A stretch of DNA of 64,000 nt. It comes from Welwitschia mirabilis. Its lineage: Eukaryota > Gnetophyta > Gnetopsida > Welwitschiales. Position numbers and translations under genes: made by a program. Shown one piece after another: positions 35,550 through 47,984 of the stretch (positions are counted from its first letter, which is position 1; every line of letters starts with the position of its first letter). Below the pieces are notes generated by a model. It searched no databases and was not told the DNA's origin. It saw only the letters and a program-made list of their open reading frames with translations. The stretch lies in contig JBOZIK010000001.1 of NCBI GenBank assembly GCA_051453625.1, positions 251,962,934 through 252,026,933 on the forward strand, read 5' to 3'.

Positions 35550-36130
35550 AATAATTATAAGGACACCCATAGAGTCTTTAAGGAGATGAATGTTAATCTT
35601 CCCATTTTTTAGGTAATTAAGCAAATTTCTTCTTATTTCAAATTTCTCAAAGACTTATGCACTTGAAAAAGAAATATTAAATTATCTAAAGAATTATTTA
35701 ATTTTACTAATTCTCATACATGCATTTTGCGATTCAAACTACTAAAGAAATATGATAAGTCTAGATCCTATACCATTACTAATACTATTAGATATCATAT
35801 CATTAAGGAATCTTTGACATATTTCAAAGTTGGAGTTAATCCTATGTCAAAACATATTTTTCAATCCTTAAGATTTAACCACAGTGGCTTTTGATGTAAT
35901 TATTTCAATGGATGATGAAACTTTAGTGAGATCCTTAAGGATTTTTTAAAGATGTTCTAATTTAAAGAAATAAAGCTATTCATGCTACTGAGTTTTTTAT
36001 TCTTAAAGTACCTATAGATTCAATGAGTTTTTCCATCATTCTTGATCAACCTTGACTTGTAACTATAGACTATGAAATTAACTATAGATCTTGTGCATTA
36101 AAAATTATTTTTGAAAACATTTATATTACC
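35550..36130 (+). pseudogene. Protease-region remnant of element C
   Basis: From 35575 the reading KEMNVNLPIF, VIKQISSYFKFLKDLCT and KRNIKLSKELFNF is the conserved pre-protease block (--INIPLL--IKQ-P-YAKFLKDLC--KR-L-V). The protease proper is represented by fragments such as YDKSRSYTITNTI (KY-DPGSPTI-C-I) and MSKHIFQSL. The catalytic loop is not readable. Confidence 0.65.
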
Positions 36131-36649
36131 TTAAATATTTGTTCTAAATTAGAGTAAAAAGATAATTAAATTAAATAAACATTTACCCTTATTTGAAATA
36201 CAACTTATGAGTGATGAATTATTTTTAATCTTTAATAATATGCTTTGTTTGAATACATAATATGAATTACTTATTAAATCTTACTTAGGTTCAAATAAAA
36301 TTAATATACTTGACATGTATTTATCTTAAATATTTTAATTGTTCTTTTAATAAAATAAATGTTACTAGTTATTTTAATGTTATCTTTATTGCAAATAATA
36401 TGATGATTTAAAACTAATACCTGATTAGTTAAACTAAATCTTCCTAAGTAGTAATCTAACTAAACTTGTTATAATTAGTATGCATATTACTCATTTTAAA
36501 AAATAAGAAATTACCAACTTATTAATCAAAAACTCTCAAGCATTTGTCTGGTCCTATCATGACCTAGTTGGAGCTCATCTTTCTATTTGTTCATGTCATA
36601 TCCATTTACAACTTAATACAAAATGTATTTATCAACCTTAATGTAGATT

Positions 36650-37330
36650 AAATTCAAAGCTTAGGGATATTGTTAAAGACAACATCACGGAACTTTAAGA
36701 AGGTAGTCGTATTTATCCCATTTTGGATAGGAAATGAATGAACCTTTCGAAGTTATCCTAATGAAGAATGATAAATGTTAAATCTATGTATATTTTTATG
36801 TTGTTAATAATTAAACTAAGAAAGATTATTTTCTTATTTTCTTCAATTATAAAATCCTTGGTAAACTCTCTAGGAATATTTACTATTATTATTTAAATGG
36901 ATTTAATAATTATAATCAAATTTCTATAGCTCTAGAAGATTAATATAGGACTACTTTTACTTATCCATTTGGAACTTTTTCCAAGTATCACATGTCTTTT
37001 GATGTACATAATGCTATTGTAACTTTCCAAAGGTGTATTATGGGCCTTTTTATTGAATTCTTAGATGAATTTATAAAAATCTTTATAGATGATTTTTTTC
37101 TTTATCATCCTTCTTTCAATCACATATTGTATCATTTAAAGTTGATATTAAATCATTATATTGATCATAATCTTCAACTTAATTAGAAGAAAGTTATTTT
37201 GTGGTTATTATAGTTATTTTATTAGGTAATATTATTTCAAAGGAAGAAATACAAATGAATCTTAAAAATTGTAGTATCATTTGTTCTCTACCTATCCCAA
37301 CTTGTGTAAAGGATATTTCTTAGGAAATGA
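36650..37330 (+). pseudogene. Reverse transcriptase remnant of element C
   Basis: KLRDIVKDNITEL opens it (relatives --R-VVKKEV-KLL), followed by ELKEGSRIYPI-like text (AGIIYPI). The open piece 36992-37186 contains MSFDVHNAIVTFQRCIMGLF, then FLDEFIKIFIDDFFLYHPSF and HNLQLN. It corresponds to MPFGLCNAPATFQRCM---F, -----EVFMDDFSV-G-SF and NLVLN of Athila-type RT. Both catalytic Asp residues of the FIDDF block survive. From 37190 on, HTGFLGH-like and ISKEEI fragments follow. Stops break the first half. Confidence 0.85.
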
Positions 37331-37429
37331 TGGTTTTTATTACCTATAATTCCATTTTTTTAGTTTTCTTATAAAACCTTTAAATGAATTAATTCTTGAA
37401 TATGCAAATTTTATCATATTCATATATTT

Positions 37430-37960
37430 TTCTAGCTCTTAATTGGCATTTTTCATTTGAGGTAATGACTAATGCAAGTAATCTTGTAATAAGTATAGTC
37501 TTAAGGTAAACTTTTAATCACAAATCCTATGTTATTTTCCTTATGTTATTAAAACATTGCATGATGTGAAAATTAAATATGCCACTATTGGAAAGGACAT
37601 GTTAGCTATTATATTTACTTTTTAAAAAATTGCATCACTATTTTATTGGTTATCTTGTGATTATCATTATTAATCATTCTACTTTAAAATGTATTATAAA
37701 TGATCCCTTAACTATACCTCATCTCATGTGTTGGGCCTTACTTAATTATTAATAATTTATCTCATCATTTCTTTTTTGCAAATTCAATTAGGATTAATGA
37801 AGGTTTTCTAGATGAAAATTTATTTACTATTAATGTTTTACCTTAGTACATTGATATTGCAAATTTAAATCTTATAGTAAACTTCCTAGAAACACGTCTT
37901 GTTACAAGAGGGAAAAATTCTATATAAATAACATAAATTCTTAGGAAAATCACTACCATT
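37430..37960 (+). pseudogene. RNase H remnant of element C
   Basis: Near 37440-37500 a segment like LNWHFSFEVMTNASNLVIS corresponds to W---FE-M-DASD-A-G-VL; the Asp is Asn. Text around 37540-37720 (ATIGKDMLAIIF, and a segment like VYLVIIINHSTLK) matches T--E--LLA-VF and -V-TDH--L of RNase H. It ends near 37950. Heavily broken. Confidence 0.6.
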
Positions 37961-38189
37961 ATTTAAATATTATCAAGTCTTTTAAAGGTGTGTACCTAAG
38001 AATTGAGTGGTTAGCATTTTAAAAATTTTCATAATGGTATTTGAATTGGTTATTATAGGAGGAAAAAAATCACATCTAAACTTTTAAATTCTATCTGTTT
38101 TATCTTAAATTTTTTAATAGATGATAATGAATTTTGTAAATCTTGTGATAAATTCCTATAGATGGGTAGTACTAATAAAAGAAATGAAA

Positions 38190-38760
38190 TATGTCTTGAA
38201 CCTATTATTGTCTATGAATCTTTTTAGTGTATAAGCTTCATCAGATCATTTCCAACATTATTTTATAATTTTTATTTTCTTATTTATGTGTGGATTATGT
38301 TACTAAATGAGTAGAACCAAAAGCTTGTAGAGATCACAATGCCAATATTATTATTGGATCCTTAAAAAATCAAGTTATTTTTTATCTTAGTCATTCAGAA
38401 GTCATAATTAAGAAACTACTTTCTATAAAATATTTAAAAACCTTATGCCAAAATGTAGAATCAAAGTAATTACTACTTACCATCCTCAAGATGATGCCAA
38501 AGAAAAAGTAATAAACCATAAACTTACTTAAATTCCTTAAAAACTAGTTAATGCAAATAGATAATACTTCTCTCTAAAATTGTCTTATGCATTATGGGCT
38601 TATCATATGGCTTACAAAGATTCATTTCAATGACACCCCCACCCTCACTCCCTTACTAACTTATTTTTGGTAAATAGTACTTCCTATCTATTATGACAGA
38701 ACATTAAGCTTTGGATGTTGCTCATAATCATAATTTGATCTTAGAAATGTGTAGAATAAT
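38190..38760 (+). pseudogene. Integrase remnant of element C
   Basis: DYVTK, a stop, then VEPKACRDHNANIIIGSLKN (38297-38370) is the clear core (DYVSKWVEA-A---D---VI-F---). Later come YLPSS-like text (TPYHPQ) near 38480, KTS-CK-like (NRKDW) and ALWAY-equivalent LIMGLSYGLQRF in shifted frames near 38590-38630. The frame is broken but the order matches Athila integrase. Confidence 0.7.
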
Positions 38761-39171
38761 AATAAAAATTAATAAATTTTTTTAATTTAATAAAAATTAA
38801 TAAAATTTTTACTTTAAATTAAAAAGTTAAAATATATAATGTTTTGCATTATATTCAGTATCTCCTATTACACATATTATTATGTCATTTATCATTATCA
38901 TGATTACTAGTACTATTTCTTTTACATTTTTTTTAATTTACAGGATTAACCTACAAAATAGCTATCACTAGCATAAAGCTATAGACATCTACACTAGTAG
39001 GCCATAAGGTAAGGTAAATAATGCAATTCCTTGTTATCATGTAAAAGAATGAATATCATTAGGTATTTTGATAATAGGTTTGATACCATACCCTGTGTCA
39101 AACATCTAAATTAGTAATAGGATTCCTTCCTCTTATTATCATAACTTTACAAGACATCTAAGGAGACCCAT

Positions 39172-39180
39172 GAAGGGGCC
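39172..39180 (+). other. Polypurine tract of element C
   Basis: GAAGGGGCC stands immediately before TGATGAAGCC, the start of the 3' LTR. Confidence 0.65.
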
Positions 39181-41001
39181 TGATGAAGCCTAAAATTTTG
39201 ATAAAATAAGGTATTAATGATAATCATCTTTCATTATTTCAAAGTTATAATACTGCACTTAGAGATATTTTTATACTATTTAAGAGATAAGAGAAGTATA
39301 TCTTTGATGATTTATTTTGAGGTAAATTATGATTCTCATAATTAGATGACTAAGATCTAAGAAGGATATGCAAAGAATAAAGAACTACTTCAAGCTAGTA
39401 ATCCTAGAGATAACTTAGAGATCCTTTTCCATCATCTTATTTCATCCACTTACTAATGTAATGATTTAGATTCATTTTAACACTGGATTCATTATATTAG
39501 ATTGTATAAAAATCTTTTAGAAAATCAATATATTGGAAATGTACATTCAGGTATATCGCAGTTAATAATTTCTGGTCATTCTTTAGTAAAATTTGATGTT
39601 TTCATGTAATATTAGTTATAAGAAATGTAACTAAATCAATTCACATTTTTGAAGTTCTAATAATTACTATGACAAATACCTATGATGTTATAGTTCCATT
39701 TCCTAGTGTATTTTGTTGTTGTCACACCATGGAACTTACATGTCAAAAATCTAAATTTTTTACACCTGCCTCACTTGAAACCGATCTAAGTAAATCTATA
39801 TAAAATCCTCAGCAATGCCAATTTAGATATGAATGTTAAGTACATGCTATTAAACTCATTTTAGATCATTTTCATGATTTATTTTGCATTGGAAGTAGTT
39901 TTAATCACATGTATCTCTCTATTTTCTTATCATTTAAGTTGATGTTATCTCTATATTAACTTTGGAAACTTTCTCTATTTTTAATTCTCATTTCTTATTG
40001 CATAATAGACTCATTCTTATTCTTTTACATCCTCACGAAATCCAATTTCATCTCACTTCTCCTATTTCAATTCAACTAGAGGGTATTTTACAGTGGTGAA
40101 GTTCATGTGAATAGCTAGTATATAAGGAGGATAAGGCATTAAATCTTGTAATTATTTGGATGAAATACTAATGAAAATGGCTATGATTGCATTTGTAACT
40201 AATAAGTGTTATTTTATCTTATTTTCATGCCTATGTTTACACGATTTATTTATTTTTTAATGCATTTGTCGGAATCCAATTAGAATTCTTATGGCATGTT
40301 TCATAGTAAAGTGCTACTAGGACCATAATACATTCAGTGTCTATAATGGAATTATTTAATCTTGCATGAATGGTACCTCTATGTCAAAGGAAGCATGTGT
40401 TCTATCCCTCTTTTCTCTTCTTTCCTCCATTCTTCTCATTTATTCTAATACCGTTCTCATCCTTTGTTCTAAAGAAGTAAATGATGAATTATTATTCTTT
40501 CCTTTTGAATAACATAAATTGAGCATGTACATCTATAATTTACTTGAATATAAATTTAAAATATCTCATTCATGTTAGTTTTTTTCTCTTTTTTAATCTT
40601 TCATAATTAAAGTAAAAACTAGTGAATTTTAATGCTTGTTTTAATCATAAGTATTTTTTAGTAACTTTAAGTACTTTGAAACTTTATTAATATATTTCTA
40701 TATTAATTTAAAAAATATTTTGTGTAGTTACTTAAAACTCAAATTTGGCCCTTTAAATTCCTTTTTTGGCTATTTATGGTTAAGCTATAGTTTTAATTAA
40801 AATATTTTTGAAATTGTGAAATCTTTATTTTTAATTTTTACAAGTAAATTATTCTATCATAATTTCTGTGTTTTTAAAAAGTTAAGATCTGATCTTGTTG
40901 TACTTTTTAAGAAATTTTAAATCATGAAATTCATTGATCTATTTCTTAATAGTTTTGATCGATCTTACTTAATCTTGAATATTTGATTCTAAAAACTTAT
41001 T
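39181..41001 (+). repeat. 3' LTR of element C, left piece
   Basis: Aligns with 23048-24447 and then directly with 32259-32790, with no T1 element between. It is cut at 41001 by copia D. Confidence 0.84.
40997..41001. other. Target-site duplication of copia D (left)
   Basis: TTATT here and TTATT at 53464-53468, directly outside the two LTR ends. A perfect 5 bp match, the size expected for copia integration. Confidence 0.85.
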
Positions 41002-42417
41002 TGAGGATTGATTTGAACTTAGAGGATAGGATGAATGAGTTCCATTAAATAAAATTAAAAAATAAATAATACAATTGTATATAAATGCATAATCAAAACA
41101 TCCTATCAAATAATATGGTTCTCCAACCTGGTATGTTCACACATAGAGGATAGCTTCTATTCACACCTCCATATATTCTTAACCTATAATGAAATATTGG
41201 TTTTCTAGCATGCCACCAACTTAATAATGAGTGAGAGTCTTCTTGCAAGGTAGCACTCTCTCCCCTTCAAGGAAACAATGGTTTTCACAGGCATATCACA
41301 AAGCTTTATAATAGTAAAAGTCTTCTTTCAAGACAACACTCTCTCCCCTATAAGGAAATAGTGGTTTTCACAGGCACATCATAAATCTTTATAATAATGA
41401 AAGTCTTTTCATAAGATAGTAGTTTATCCCATGCAAGGAAATAATAGTTTTCTAGCTAACTAATAATTTTACATTCAATAAGTGTCTAAAAGTACAATAG
41501 CAAATGCACACCCCTACAAGGGTTTTCTTATAAAGTATTTGATATTCAAGAAATGGACTCTATAATAATATTCAATAATAAGATAGTCCATAATGAATAG
41601 CCAAATGTAATACAATAACAAGCCTAAACATTTTATTTTGATGAGGATTTAAGATCCTTGATGTTATTATCATCATCATGAGTATGAATGAGAAAGATGA
41701 TAGTAGTAAAGATCCAAATCCAAGGGATGAAATAATGCAATCTCCTTGCTATTGAATCTTGATTTATTCTTGATATGTTCCCAAGATCTATATATCTTTT
41801 GATTCAATGAACTGTAAAAAGTTTTTTCTTTGTTTCATAACATCAAGAATTTATAATGTTGAGGAAGATCTAGTTGTTTGAGCTTAAAAGATAGTTGTTT
41901 TGATTCTGTAACTATAATATAATGAATAGTTAATGTATGTAACTTTACTTTTAATTGATTTAAACTTTAGTTTAAGATGTCTTGAATTTTGTAGGCATCT
42001 TCACTCTAGATGTCTTTATTTTTGTAGATGTCTTAAGTCAACTTGTCTAGATTCTAATGAATTTTACACTATAGTATTCTTATATCTTTATGATCATAAA
42101 TTTGTGATGTTTTAATGCTTACCTAAAACATAAGATGTTAGTCAAAATTGAATTTACTCTATTACTTGTTTCAATCTAGTATGTTCAAGATGTCTTTAGT
42201 TTTCTAGATGTCTTGATTTAAGATATCTTCAATTTCTTAGACATCTTCAGACAATTGATTTTATAGTGTAGCCTCTAATCCTTTTCGTAAGATGTTATCT
42301 TTGAAGATCCATCATGATCAAGTATCTTATTAAGATTTGATATTCATGTAATGACTCATCTACAGCATTACATAAAATATTTGACAAATGAAATCATCAA
42401 AACTAAATTTTCCAACA
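41002..42417 (-). repeat. 3' LTR of copia D
   Basis: Pairs with 52039-53463 throughout. Besides the tandem array it has many copies of the word AGATGTCT/AGACATCT between about 41975 and 42250. It ends TTTTCCAACA on the plus strand, that is TGTTGGAAAA on the minus strand. Confidence 0.88.
41150..41465. repeat. Tandem repeat, about 84 bp, nearly 4 copies, in copia D LTR
   Basis: The units share AGTCTTCT, ACTCTCTCCCC, AAGGAAA-A-TGGTTTTC, ACAGGCA-ATCA and TTTATAATA, in that order. The outer units are more diverged. The same array is in the other LTR at about 52175-52480, so it existed before insertion. Confidence 0.8.
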
Positions 42418-42432
42418 ATCTTCCCCTTCTTC
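42418..42432 (-). other. Polypurine tract of copia D
   Basis: On the minus strand GAAGAAGGGGAAGAT followed by TGTTGG. Nearly the same as the tract of copia F at 7209-7220. Confidence 0.82.
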
Positions 42433-43711
42433 ATGATGTCTAAAACTTGTCAATCTCATTAGTGTAATATCGACTAATTAATTAAAACTAAACATTTTAT
42501 ATTATATATAAATGCACATAATCATTAGTTGTAATAATCATGATGTTTACTACTTAAAATAAGATGAAATCATATAGACATATACCACTTAAAAGAACAA
42601 AATAAGACATCTTTAGAATTACTCAAGCAATTTCATAAAATACACAACAATAGATGATGAATTATTCTATTCTACATTCACATATGTATTAAAAAAAAGC
42701 AAATAAACATTTGAGAGTCTCTTAATTGCAACATACTAATGCAAATGTGCCATTTTAAGAGCATGAAGTTCAAATGTATCAATCATTATTTCATAAATAA
42801 TGGAAATTATACTAACATCATGTGAGAATATTTAGATCATCAAATAATTAAAGTATTTCAAATTTAAGAGTGTGCCAACAAAAGAATAAGATAAGAATGA
42901 TAAATTTGCCAAACACAATACATGTAATAACAAGCACGATATATTAATAAAGTATTAAATAACATGAATGTATGCCAAAATTTTAAGGAAAAATCATCAA
43001 CACAAATGATGACACTCATGAATCCAATTTAATATCTCATAATCAAGAGCTATAGTCCCAACAGAGTGTCCTCAAGTTGGAAGATAGAGTATCAAATTAA
43101 TCTACCATTAATTTACTATATAATTCTTTCCCTTTTTGGATATTAATAGAAGGCTTTAATCACTCAGATATGAATCACTCATATACTGCTCACCTTGGCC
43201 TTCTTCCTTACTATTATTCCTATTGTGGGTGGTGAAGGTTGACTAGATGTATGATGATGATGAAGTTTGAGGTGCTATGTGCCTCTTCTTAAAGGGTCTA
43301 TATGATGTCTTACCAGTTTCCTTAAAGTTCTATCACCTCATATGTTGATATTTTTGAGGAGTGATAGAAGTCCCAAAGAAACTGCAGTGGCAGTCTTTAT
43401 AAAGGTGAGAGGTATCTCAATGGATAAGAGTGGTTCTAGCTAAATGGGCTCTATATGAGAAGGTTGTGATGATTGTGGATAAACTAAAGGTGAAGAAGAT
43501 GCATATGATGATGAAGAGTGTTTAGGTGATGATGGTAACTATGTAGGATAGCAGAATGGAATTATATGATAAGGATGACAAAATATGAGAGGTGGAGAAT
43601 GTGAGCTCTCGTACTCTATCTCTTATGATATTGGCCTCTACTAAAAAGGTCTTGGAGCTTGTATATTTTCTTGTACATGTGTCTCATGAGAGTCCGATAC
43701 TCCCTCTAAGC
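42433..43711. other. Non-coding stretch between accessory gene and 3' end of copia D
   Basis: About 1.3 kb, A-rich on the plus strand up to 43100 and more mixed after it. Around 43200-43650 repeated GATGATGA and GGTGATGATGG words appear that, read on the minus strand, look like a low-complexity protein tail (His/Ser/Pro-rich), perhaps the end of the accessory gene. Confidence 0.4.
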
Positions 43712-44880
43712 CTATGTCTCATCTTTAGAAGACTCCTCTGAAGACTCATCGTTTTCTACCTTGCCTGATTTATATCCTGTGCCAAATGGAGCTAATGATT
43801 CTAATTCTCCTTCTACATCTGAATCCTCTTCTGACTCTATCCATGTGAAATTCCTTATGAACTCCCAACTCTCTATTGATGCCTCACCTTCACTTGCTAT
43901 AGATCTATGTTTCTTCATCCTCAAAGGTTTCTTTTAATTTTGCCAACCATTTTTGAAATTGTCTTCAGTCCCTTTTTCACAGAAGAAGAGCTGTGAGTAG
44001 TAGTAAAAAATGATCTTTGCATTTGTGATGTCCTCCTGCTTGATCCCTTGTTATCCTCCTACATCTATGATGTCCTCCTGCTTAATCCCTCCCTAGCCTT
44101 ATAGGTGCTATTGATTTCTCACTAAATTCTACCAATAGTTTCTTCTAACAAATAAGGTTAACCTGTGGCACTAAGATGTCTACACTGCTAATGATTAGGC
44201 TAATAAGACCTAGATGATCTAAAGTTTATCCCTTGTGAAATAAATAAATGATATCTATATATAAGAAAAAATCCAAATCTATGTGAAATCTATGAGTAAA
44301 CAATATATGATAAAGGTCTGCATGTGTTTGTAATAGTTGTAACTCCCTCCTCTAACTAAAATGTTGTAAAGTGTTATCAAACCAAGAATAGAGGCATCAG
44401 GAATCATATCTTTCCTTTTAATGTCCTTAACAAAATTCATTCTACTATTTCCAAATAATACATTGCTCATTTGATGCTAAGACACATTAATAATTCTAGA
44501 ACTAAATAATTCTTTAAATGAACTACTATAAAACTATGGAATATTTAAATCATCTATGTTAAGAAATGAATTCATAAAACTTGGAATAATATGTAAATTT
44601 ATGTCTCTAACATAAGTCTAAAATTCATTAGTGTTATCATCAATTTCATGAATGTTTGCATAGAATTCCCTTACCAGTGGATCAGGAATGGGTTGAACAA
44701 GTTAAATTATCATTTCCTAACGGAGTTGAATAAAGTAACTCATAAGCTATTCTCTATGCATCTTCTAGAAACCAAGGGTTCTCTTTGTAATAATAGAATT
44801 TCTTAACCATGCCTTAAATCTTCTTTTCACTGCCTCATGATCAAACTGAGGTACATACTATGATCTTGTTCATTCTAAGG
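43712..44880 (-). pseudogene. Accessory gene resembling the putative plant transposon protein domain, in copia D
   Basis: Function unknown. Read on the minus strand, 44880-44280 gives KKFYYYKENPWFLEDA, EFYANIHEIDDNTNEF, TYVRDINLHIIP and NSFLNIDDLNIP. This is the layout of the domain described as putative plant transposon protein (Pfam Transposase_32), where the family has REFYANL, V-VRG--I-FS and -FLG-P; the name comes from memory, not from a search. An open piece of 63 codons lies at 44279-44470. A basic stretch with a duplicated 14-residue unit follows (44026-44109), then an acidic, Ser/Glu-rich tail (43712-43924, open). It lies downstream of gag on the same strand, where SIRE-like copia elements carry an extra ORF after pol. 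Stops and shifts show that it is dead. Confidence 0.6.
44026..44109. repeat. 42 bp in-frame tandem duplication
   Basis: TGATGTCCTCCTGCTTGATC at 44026 recurs at 44068 with one change. Because 42 is a multiple of three, the accessory gene reading frame is kept (minus-strand unit containing SRRTS). Confidence 0.8.
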
Positions 44881-45019
44881 CTTGTTCTTTATCTTTGAAA
44901 GTTCCTATTGCTTTTCTTCTTTCCATTTTTACAAAATAGAACTAGAAACTAACAAAAGTTTAATTGAAATGTAAGAAACTATGGAAAAATATGCACCTAT
45001 TTAAGAAAATACTTTATTC

Positions 45020-45480
45020 TTATCTAATGTTAAGATGTCTCAAAAATCCAAGACATCTAACTAGAGAAGTCTAAGAAAATAGAGTCTAGAAAATCACTTG
45101 ATAGTAACACGTGTTGAGTGAAGATTTTAAAATGAGATTTGGTCACTCATTTAGCTATTAAAAAGGGTAAAAACCCTATTTCTTTTGTGTTTTGTTATTT
45201 CTGTAATGGTATAGTCAAGACATTTACAAATTTGAAGATGTCTAAAACATAGAAATTAGATGTCTATAAATTTCAAGTTGTCTATTAGTAAAACATTTTG
45301 AGTACATTTTCCTATTGTAAAGACATTTACAAAAACCAATATGTCTCATTTAAAAATTTTAAATGACATATCTCCCCTTTCAAGGCATCTGCAAAAGTCA
45401 ATACGACTAATTCTAAGACATCTACAGATTTCAAGATGTCTTCAATAGAGACATTTATAAAACTAAAGACACCTTGAAAT
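45020..45480. repeat. Cluster of AGATGTCT / AGACATCT words inside copia D
   Basis: At least ten copies or near copies of AGACAT(C/T)T or AGATGTCT in about 460 bp, in both orientations and irregularly spaced. The same word is frequent in the D LTRs (41975-42250, 53040-53290). It lies between gag and the accessory gene, where pol should be. Confidence 0.7.
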
Positions 45481-45799
45481 AAAATTTCTAGATTTTTTAA
45501 AATAATTAACAACTATTATAACCATAAGAATAACACTTTGAGAAGCTAAAAATCATATACATAATTTAACTATTTATTATACAACTACATGTAATCATAA
45601 TATCAACTCATAAGATAGATGCAATGAAGTTGAGATGTTAAGGATATTACTTGCTTTACTTACCTGATTAGGAAAGGCCCAATCTTCAAGTTTCTACATG
45701 AATTGATATATCATTTAGTGCTTTAATATTTTTCAGTTTTATTGATAAATAGATAATTATTGCATTAGGTTTTAGCATCATTATCATGCCTTGAGTATC

Positions 45800-46950
45800 T
45801 ACTACCAATGTGACAATCATGATCCTTCTTGGTTCTAAGAACTGTTTTAGCTTTTGGTATTTGTATTTTCCTTGGTCTATCTTGCATATAATGATGTACC
45901 AATCTACTAAGCCTCTTGGTATTATTAGTATAGTATTATCTTTAAATTTTATTTGACATCTATATTGATAATGGCCTCTCTAATGACAATAATATAAAAT
46001 AATTTTATTTGTATATTCCAAATTCTTACACCCTAGCTTATAATTCCATCTTTTAAATAGAGATGTTGAAGTTCCACTTGTAATCACATTGTGTCCCAAG
46101 CCACTCTTATCATTTAGATTTTTGTTTTGTCCAAGCATGATATCTAATGTTTTCTTGTCTTGTGTAAATTTTTCAATGATTTTCTTTAATTCTAAAATTT
46201 TTTGTCTTATATTCTTTAACACACAAGTTATTCTACTAACCTTAGCTTTAAGATCTGAGTTTTTTGAGAATAATTTATTGTAGGTATCGTTTTCTTATTC
46301 ATATGCCTTTTCATGAATATTAAGTAATTTTTTATCTATGTACATAATTTTTGCAAATAAATAAACTCTCTAAAATTAAATCATATTTTTCTTGAATACT
46401 CATATCTACATCATCCTCAGTATCTCAACCATATTCCTATTTAGAATCATTGTATTCATCCTTAGTGTGTATAATAGCCATGTAGGAAGGGTGTGCTTTT
46501 TCATTATCTGATGATTCATTTTTATAGTCTCATCATCTTCATAACATCTAATAAATAATGATTTCTTATTTTGAGGGCTTCTTATTTTATTCCTCTTGTT
46601 GTAATCTATTAGTACTAGGACATTTTGAGGAAACACGTTCTTTTCCTCCACACAGACAACATTCTATTTTTGAAAAATTTAAAAAAGAAGTATTATTAGA
46701 TTACTTACCTTTAGCCTTATCTTTTGCTAAAATCTAGATGATTTTTTGAGCTTATCTCATCTATGATACTTGTGCAAAATTAGTCTTTTTACTCTTTTTG
46801 TAATGAAAGCTAGTTCTTCATCTTCAACATCAAAGTTATATTCTTTCTATTGTTCTTTTATCTTTTCTTTTGATTTTTAATTTTTCCTTTGGCTTGTCTT
46901 AAGTGCAATGGGTTTATCTTTTAAGGCTCCATCTTGAATGAAATTCATTT
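45800..46950 (-). pseudogene. Copia D gag, C-terminal part
   Basis: This continues the gag that solo LTR E splits. From 46930 downward on the minus strand, KDKPIALKTSQ and FDVEDEELAFITKRVKRLI match the basic and DELA segments after the UBN2 core (IALK--; DE-LA---R-F-R). The open piece 46406-46651 follows, then 45980-46222 with LKKIIEKFTQDKKTLDIMLG and KSGLGHN, matching the copia coiled coil and F--G---L--LL--Q-----K-GLG block. A residual Cys/His patch lies near 45985. The reading fades near 45800, before any integrase. Confidence 0.75.
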
Positions 46951-46951
46951 T
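46947..46951. other. Target-site duplication of solo LTR E (left)
   Basis: ATTTT here and ATTTT at 51356-51360. A perfect 5 bp match around the LTR termini, as made by gypsy integrases. Confidence 0.82.
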
Positions 46952-47893
46952 TATGATACCCTCTCTTATCTTACCCTAATTAAGCATTTTTTAAACTTCC
47001 TTTCTTCTTTAATATTTTTACCTAATGAACATAGAAAAACCTATGACCTATTTTTATTTACTCCTTAATTAGAGTTTTCATATTATAAGAAAAACAAATC
47101 ATATTAATATCATATATTTACCTATAATTAATTTCTATGTTATTTCGGTTTATAAATCATAGTGATGTCATAAGCTTATTTCCTTTATTTCTTCCTAGTT
47201 TTCATCACATAAAAGATATCTCATTAATAATTAATGAGATGCAAACTTGTTGTTAACATACATGAATAAATTTTAAGGATAATACTTAATCAATATAATA
47301 AGAGGTTGTAACTCTAATTAATGGAATTACAACTTGATATCTGACCATCCTATAGATGTAAATTTGTTTTACTTCAAGTTCTAAACTATACAAACATGGC
47401 TAGGCTTAACTTCATAAACTTTTACTTCACTTGATATAACATCAATACTGGTGACAGGAAGTACATGACGTGGATGCATGCTTACAAATAATCCTTGCTT
47501 CCTCGAAGCATCTTCAGATAGTGTAACATGATCCATCAATGTCAAGGGCTTGAGATATTAAGTGGGAGTAAGTTCATACATGGATAGGAAAGGAGAGAGG
47601 TGATTAAATCCACTTCTAAAAGGTTAATATAAAAAAATGCAATGTGATCCACCTTGATGATGAAATCCAAGTGTGGGGATGAACATTATTAAAATTATCT
47701 TAATTTAGTCTTGTTTGATGAATACAACATACAAATGCATGCAAATAATTCTAACTAGTATTGATATTTAATGATTTATTTACCTAGTTATAATAATTCT
47801 AATCATCATTTATTTAATTTTATAGAAACAACCATAAAAAGAAAGCAAGCATACAAGAACAGTTCTTTTTCCAAGATTATCATGATAAAAATC

Positions 47894-47984
47894 NNNNNNN
47901 NNNNNNNNNNNNNNNNNNNNNNNNNNNNNNNNNNNNNNNNNNNNNNNNNNNNNNNNNNNNNNNNNNNNNNNNNNNNNNNNNNNN
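47894..47984. other. Assembly gap (91 N)
   Basis: Flanks are not repeated. Comparison with 19980-20040 in the chromovirus LTR suggests a few tens of bases of LTR sequence are missing. A 10-N gap lies at 49284-49293. Confidence 0.9.

Noticed and set aside
41933-42115. 60-codon plus-strand frame
   Set aside because: Made from the AGATGTCT word repeats inside the copia D LTR. Translation of a repeat, not a gene.
43712-43924. Separate host gene for an acidic nuclear protein
   Set aside because: It lies on the copia D sense strand directly downstream of the accessory domain and is better read as its C-terminal tail.
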